From Vasconcelosia minhoensis LEGE 07310 (GTDB taxonomy: Bacteria; Cyanobacteriota; Cyanobacteriia; Phormidesmidales; Phormidesmidaceae): 35,174 nt of DNA. A program made the position numbers and the translations under genes. Below, in pieces: positions 33,918 through 35,174 of this stretch. Within the stretch, counting starts at the first letter, position 1, and each line of letters begins with the position of its first letter. The stretch covers positions 1 through 35,174 of the forward strand of contig NZ_JADEXG010000057.1 of NCBI RefSeq assembly GCF_015207255.1. The letters run 5' to 3'. Below the pieces are notes generated by a model. That model was given only the letters and a program-made list of their open reading frames with translations, ran no database searches and was not told where the DNA came from.

Positions 33918-34331
33918 ATGAAACGTCTACTCCTATCAGTCTCGATGCTATCAGCAGTCGGCCTGTTGGCAGCCTTACCAACCGTAGTAAAGGCTCAAGA
34001 CATGCCAGAACCCACCCCCCCTGCGACCCCTGAGGAAGATGTCGAGGATACCCCGAGTGCGGCGCCTGAGCCCACCCCGAGCCCAGAGCCGGGGGTAACG
34101 GGAGACACTGAAGAGGTAGAGACGGAATCCTCCGAAACCGAGTCGGTGGTTGAAACCGACGTTGATGAAGAAGTCGAGGAGGTTGAAACAGAAGTTGAAA
34201 CGGGAGTTGAGGAAGTTGAAACGGATATAGAGACAGGGGTTGAGGAGGTTGAAACAGAAGTTGAGGCTGAAACAACCGCACCCGCCGCTGCGACTCCAGC
34301 AACGTCGAACAGCCCACGAGCGCTCTGGTAG
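33918..34331 (+). CDS. Secreted acidic repeat protein
   Basis: I choose ATG 33918, since AAGGAA lies ahead of it and the product then begins with a clean signal peptide (MKRLLLSVSMLSAVGLLAAL, cleavage near VVKAQ). The mature part of about 110 residues is a Pro/Glu/Thr-rich segment, then three 11-residue units (VEEVETEVETG, VEEVETDIETG, VEEVETEVEAE; residues 86-118), then an Ala/Thr/Pro tail. It is strongly acidic, with no basic residue between Lys25 and the Arg near the C-terminus. I recognise no family. It converges on the L,D-transpeptidase gene, and a cell-wall or periplasmic location is likely. Confidence 0.7.
   Translation: MKRLLLSVSMLSAVGLLAALPTVVKAQDMPEPTPPATPEEDVEDTPSAAPEPTPSPEPGVTGDTEEVETESSETESVVETDVDEEVEEVETEVETGVEEVETDIETGVEEVETEVEAETTAPAAATPATSNSPRALW
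34173..34271 (+). repeat. 33-bp tandem repeat inside the acidic protein gene
   Basis: Three imperfect 33-bp units encode the 11-residue repeats. The frame is kept, and the units are similar enough at DNA level to expand or contract by slippage. Confidence 0.75.
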
Positions 34332-34369
34332 AGCTGGGGCTGGTTGACCTCGACAACGTTCCGCGCCCG

Positions 34370-35023
34370 CTACAGCAGCACTGTAACGGGCGTTCCCATC
34401 TCTACTATTTCATAGAGTTCTCGGATATCTTCGTTATACATCCGCACACAGCCGTGGGAAGCGGCCCGGCCAATGGATTCACGGTTGGGTGTGCCGTGAA
34501 ACCCAATCACGTTTTCCCCATCCGTCCAAAAGCCAATCCAGCGTTCACCGAGGGGATTGCTTGGCCCCGGTGGCGCAACTTCTCCAGTAAACGGATTGGT
34601 CCAGCCGGGCTCTACGATGGTTGAGAATACCTCATATTCGCCCGTGGGCGTTTCCCAGCCCGGCTTACCCACCGCAACGGGATAGCTTGCCACTACAGCT
34701 TCGCCTCGATAGGCATAGACTCGCCGCGCATTGATACGGAGCACTAGCCGGATGGGAGCTTCTTCGGGCAGGTCTGGCGTCGCTACTGGCTCTGGTGCAG
34801 TATCTGGGGTCGGCAGCGGCGCCGGCTGGAGGATGGCTGGCTTGTGTAGAGGAACCTTCGTTTCAATTGCGAAACCTTGAACCCGCAGACTATCCGTATC
34901 GCCGCTGGCTGATTCAGTTGGGGCAGCGGACTGGGCCGTGGCCGTACCCGGCAATAGCCCGCTTAGTCCGCTCAGCAACAGGCCACTGAGGCAAAGAGCA
35001 GCCGTTTTAGAGTTTGTCACCAT
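34370..35023 (-). CDS. L,D-transpeptidase (YkuD family), exported
   Basis: This 217-residue protein starts at 35023 (MVTNSKTAALCLSGLLLSGL), giving a signal peptide ending ATAQ; an in-frame ATG at 35047 would add eight residues and spoil its n-region. A Pro-rich linker (about 60-90) precedes the YkuD domain. That domain has PTGEYEVFSTI, the His of GFHGTPN (about 176) and SHGCVRM (189-195), with catalytic Cys192 and the flanking His and Arg complete. Such enzymes form 3-3 cross-links in peptidoglycan or attach proteins to it. It is convergent with the acidic secreted protein. Confidence 0.93.
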   Translation of the reverse strand: MVTNSKTAALCLSGLLLSGLSGLLPGTATAQSAAPTESASGDTDSLRVQGFAIETKVPLHKPAILQPAPLPTPDTAPEPVATPDLPEEAPIRLVLRINARRVYAYRGEAVVASYPVAVGKPGWETPTGEYEVFSTIVEPGWTNPFTGEVAPPGPSNPLGERWIGFWTDGENVIGFHGTPNRESIGRAASHGCVRMYNEDIRELYEIVEMGTPVTVLL

Positions 35024-35029
35024 AGTAAA

Positions 35030-35174
35030 ATGCCGGATTGTAATCATCTATCGCAACATCTTATCCAGCTTAAACCGCAGACGCTCAGTTGGGCGGGTAA
35101 GTTTCGCGCTAAGCAGAAACGAATGTCCGCCAAGGCCGAAACCATCGCCGAGGCCGAGGCTGCTAGTCCCGCAC
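35030..35174 (+). CDS. Possible start of a gene running off the right edge
   Basis: A frame opens at ATG 35030 (MPDCNHLSQHLIQLKPQTLS) and stays open to the window edge, 48 codons, with a basic stretch and then KAETIAEAEAASPA. A later ATG at 35126 is in the same frame. There is no good ribosome site for either. It is divergent from the L,D-transpeptidase. The open length is too short to prove coding. Confidence 0.25.
   Translation, partial: MPDCNHLSQHLIQLKPQTLSWAGKFRAKQKRMSAKAETIAEAEAASPA

Noticed and set aside
34364-34392. Hairpin CGCCCG-C-TACAG...CTGTA-A-CGGGCG considered as a bidirectional terminator
   Set aside because: It spans the stop codon and last codons of the L,D-transpeptidase and has no T tract on either side.
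1-35174. tRNA and rRNA genes
   Set aside because: I scanned the intergenic gaps for TTCGA-type T loops with paired arms and for rRNA signatures, and found none that fold into a tRNA.

Overview
The window is a stretch of cyanobacterial chromosome. The evidence is a phycocyanin rod operon (cpcB-cpcA-cpcC2-cpcC1-cpcD), about 40 copies of the cyanobacterial HIP1 octamer GCGATCGC, a cyanide-insensitive-type cytochrome bd pair, a GluR0-like channel and several cyanobacterial families (DUF2839-like, DUF1400 hydrolase, Ser/Thr kinase fused to a periplasmic-binding domain). The base composition is moderately GC-rich by eye, which would fit a Leptolyngbya/Phormidesmis-type organism; that placement is an inference.

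Region 1 (1 to about 3000) is mobile and foreign-looking. It holds the end of an IS5-family (IS903-like) element that has cut into the 3' end of another transposase-like gene, then about 600 bp with no gene, an unrecognised membrane protein, and a complete IS5-family (IS427-like) element with 18-bp inverted repeats and a transposase split by a -1 frameshift. No HIP1 site is present here, while the rest of the window is full of them.

Region 2 (3000-16000) is signalling and housekeeping. A membrane Ser/Thr kinase with an extracytoplasmic ligand-binding domain is divergent from the 5' fragment of a STAND/NB-ARC ATPase, which is broken at a HIP1 site just after its P-loop. A 58-residue DUF2839-like gene lies antisense to the broken tail. 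Next come methylthioadenosine phosphorylase, an EF-G-like GTPase, a GluR0-like potassium channel, a small hydrophilic protein, a dynamin-like GTPase and a secreted DUF1400 alpha/beta hydrolase. The region ends with a two-gene unit of RNA 2'-phosphotransferase (Tpt1/KptA) and a small PhyH-type Fe/2-oxoglutarate oxygenase.

Region 3 (16000-24000) holds a ChrA transporter and a methyltransferase, both on the minus strand. On the plus strand follow a response regulator with a receiver, a winged helix and a C-terminal Hpt-like domain, and then the cpc operon. The intercistronic gaps of the operon carry strong stem-loops of the kind known to stabilise and grade cpc transcripts, and the operon ends in a canonical terminator.

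Region 4 (24000-35174) contains a small membrane protein, a short operon (SDR, acetoacetate-decarboxylase-like protein, DUF3616 protein), cydAB on the minus strand, and divergently a two-gene unit of a winged-helix protein and an MscS channel. It ends with a pentapeptide/MORN membrane protein, a secreted acidic 11-residue-repeat protein and an L,D-transpeptidase. The most interesting leads are the KptA-PhyH pair, the channel that lacks the usual ligand-carboxylate arginine, the Hpt-tailed regulator beside cpc, and the STAND gene truncated at HIP1.
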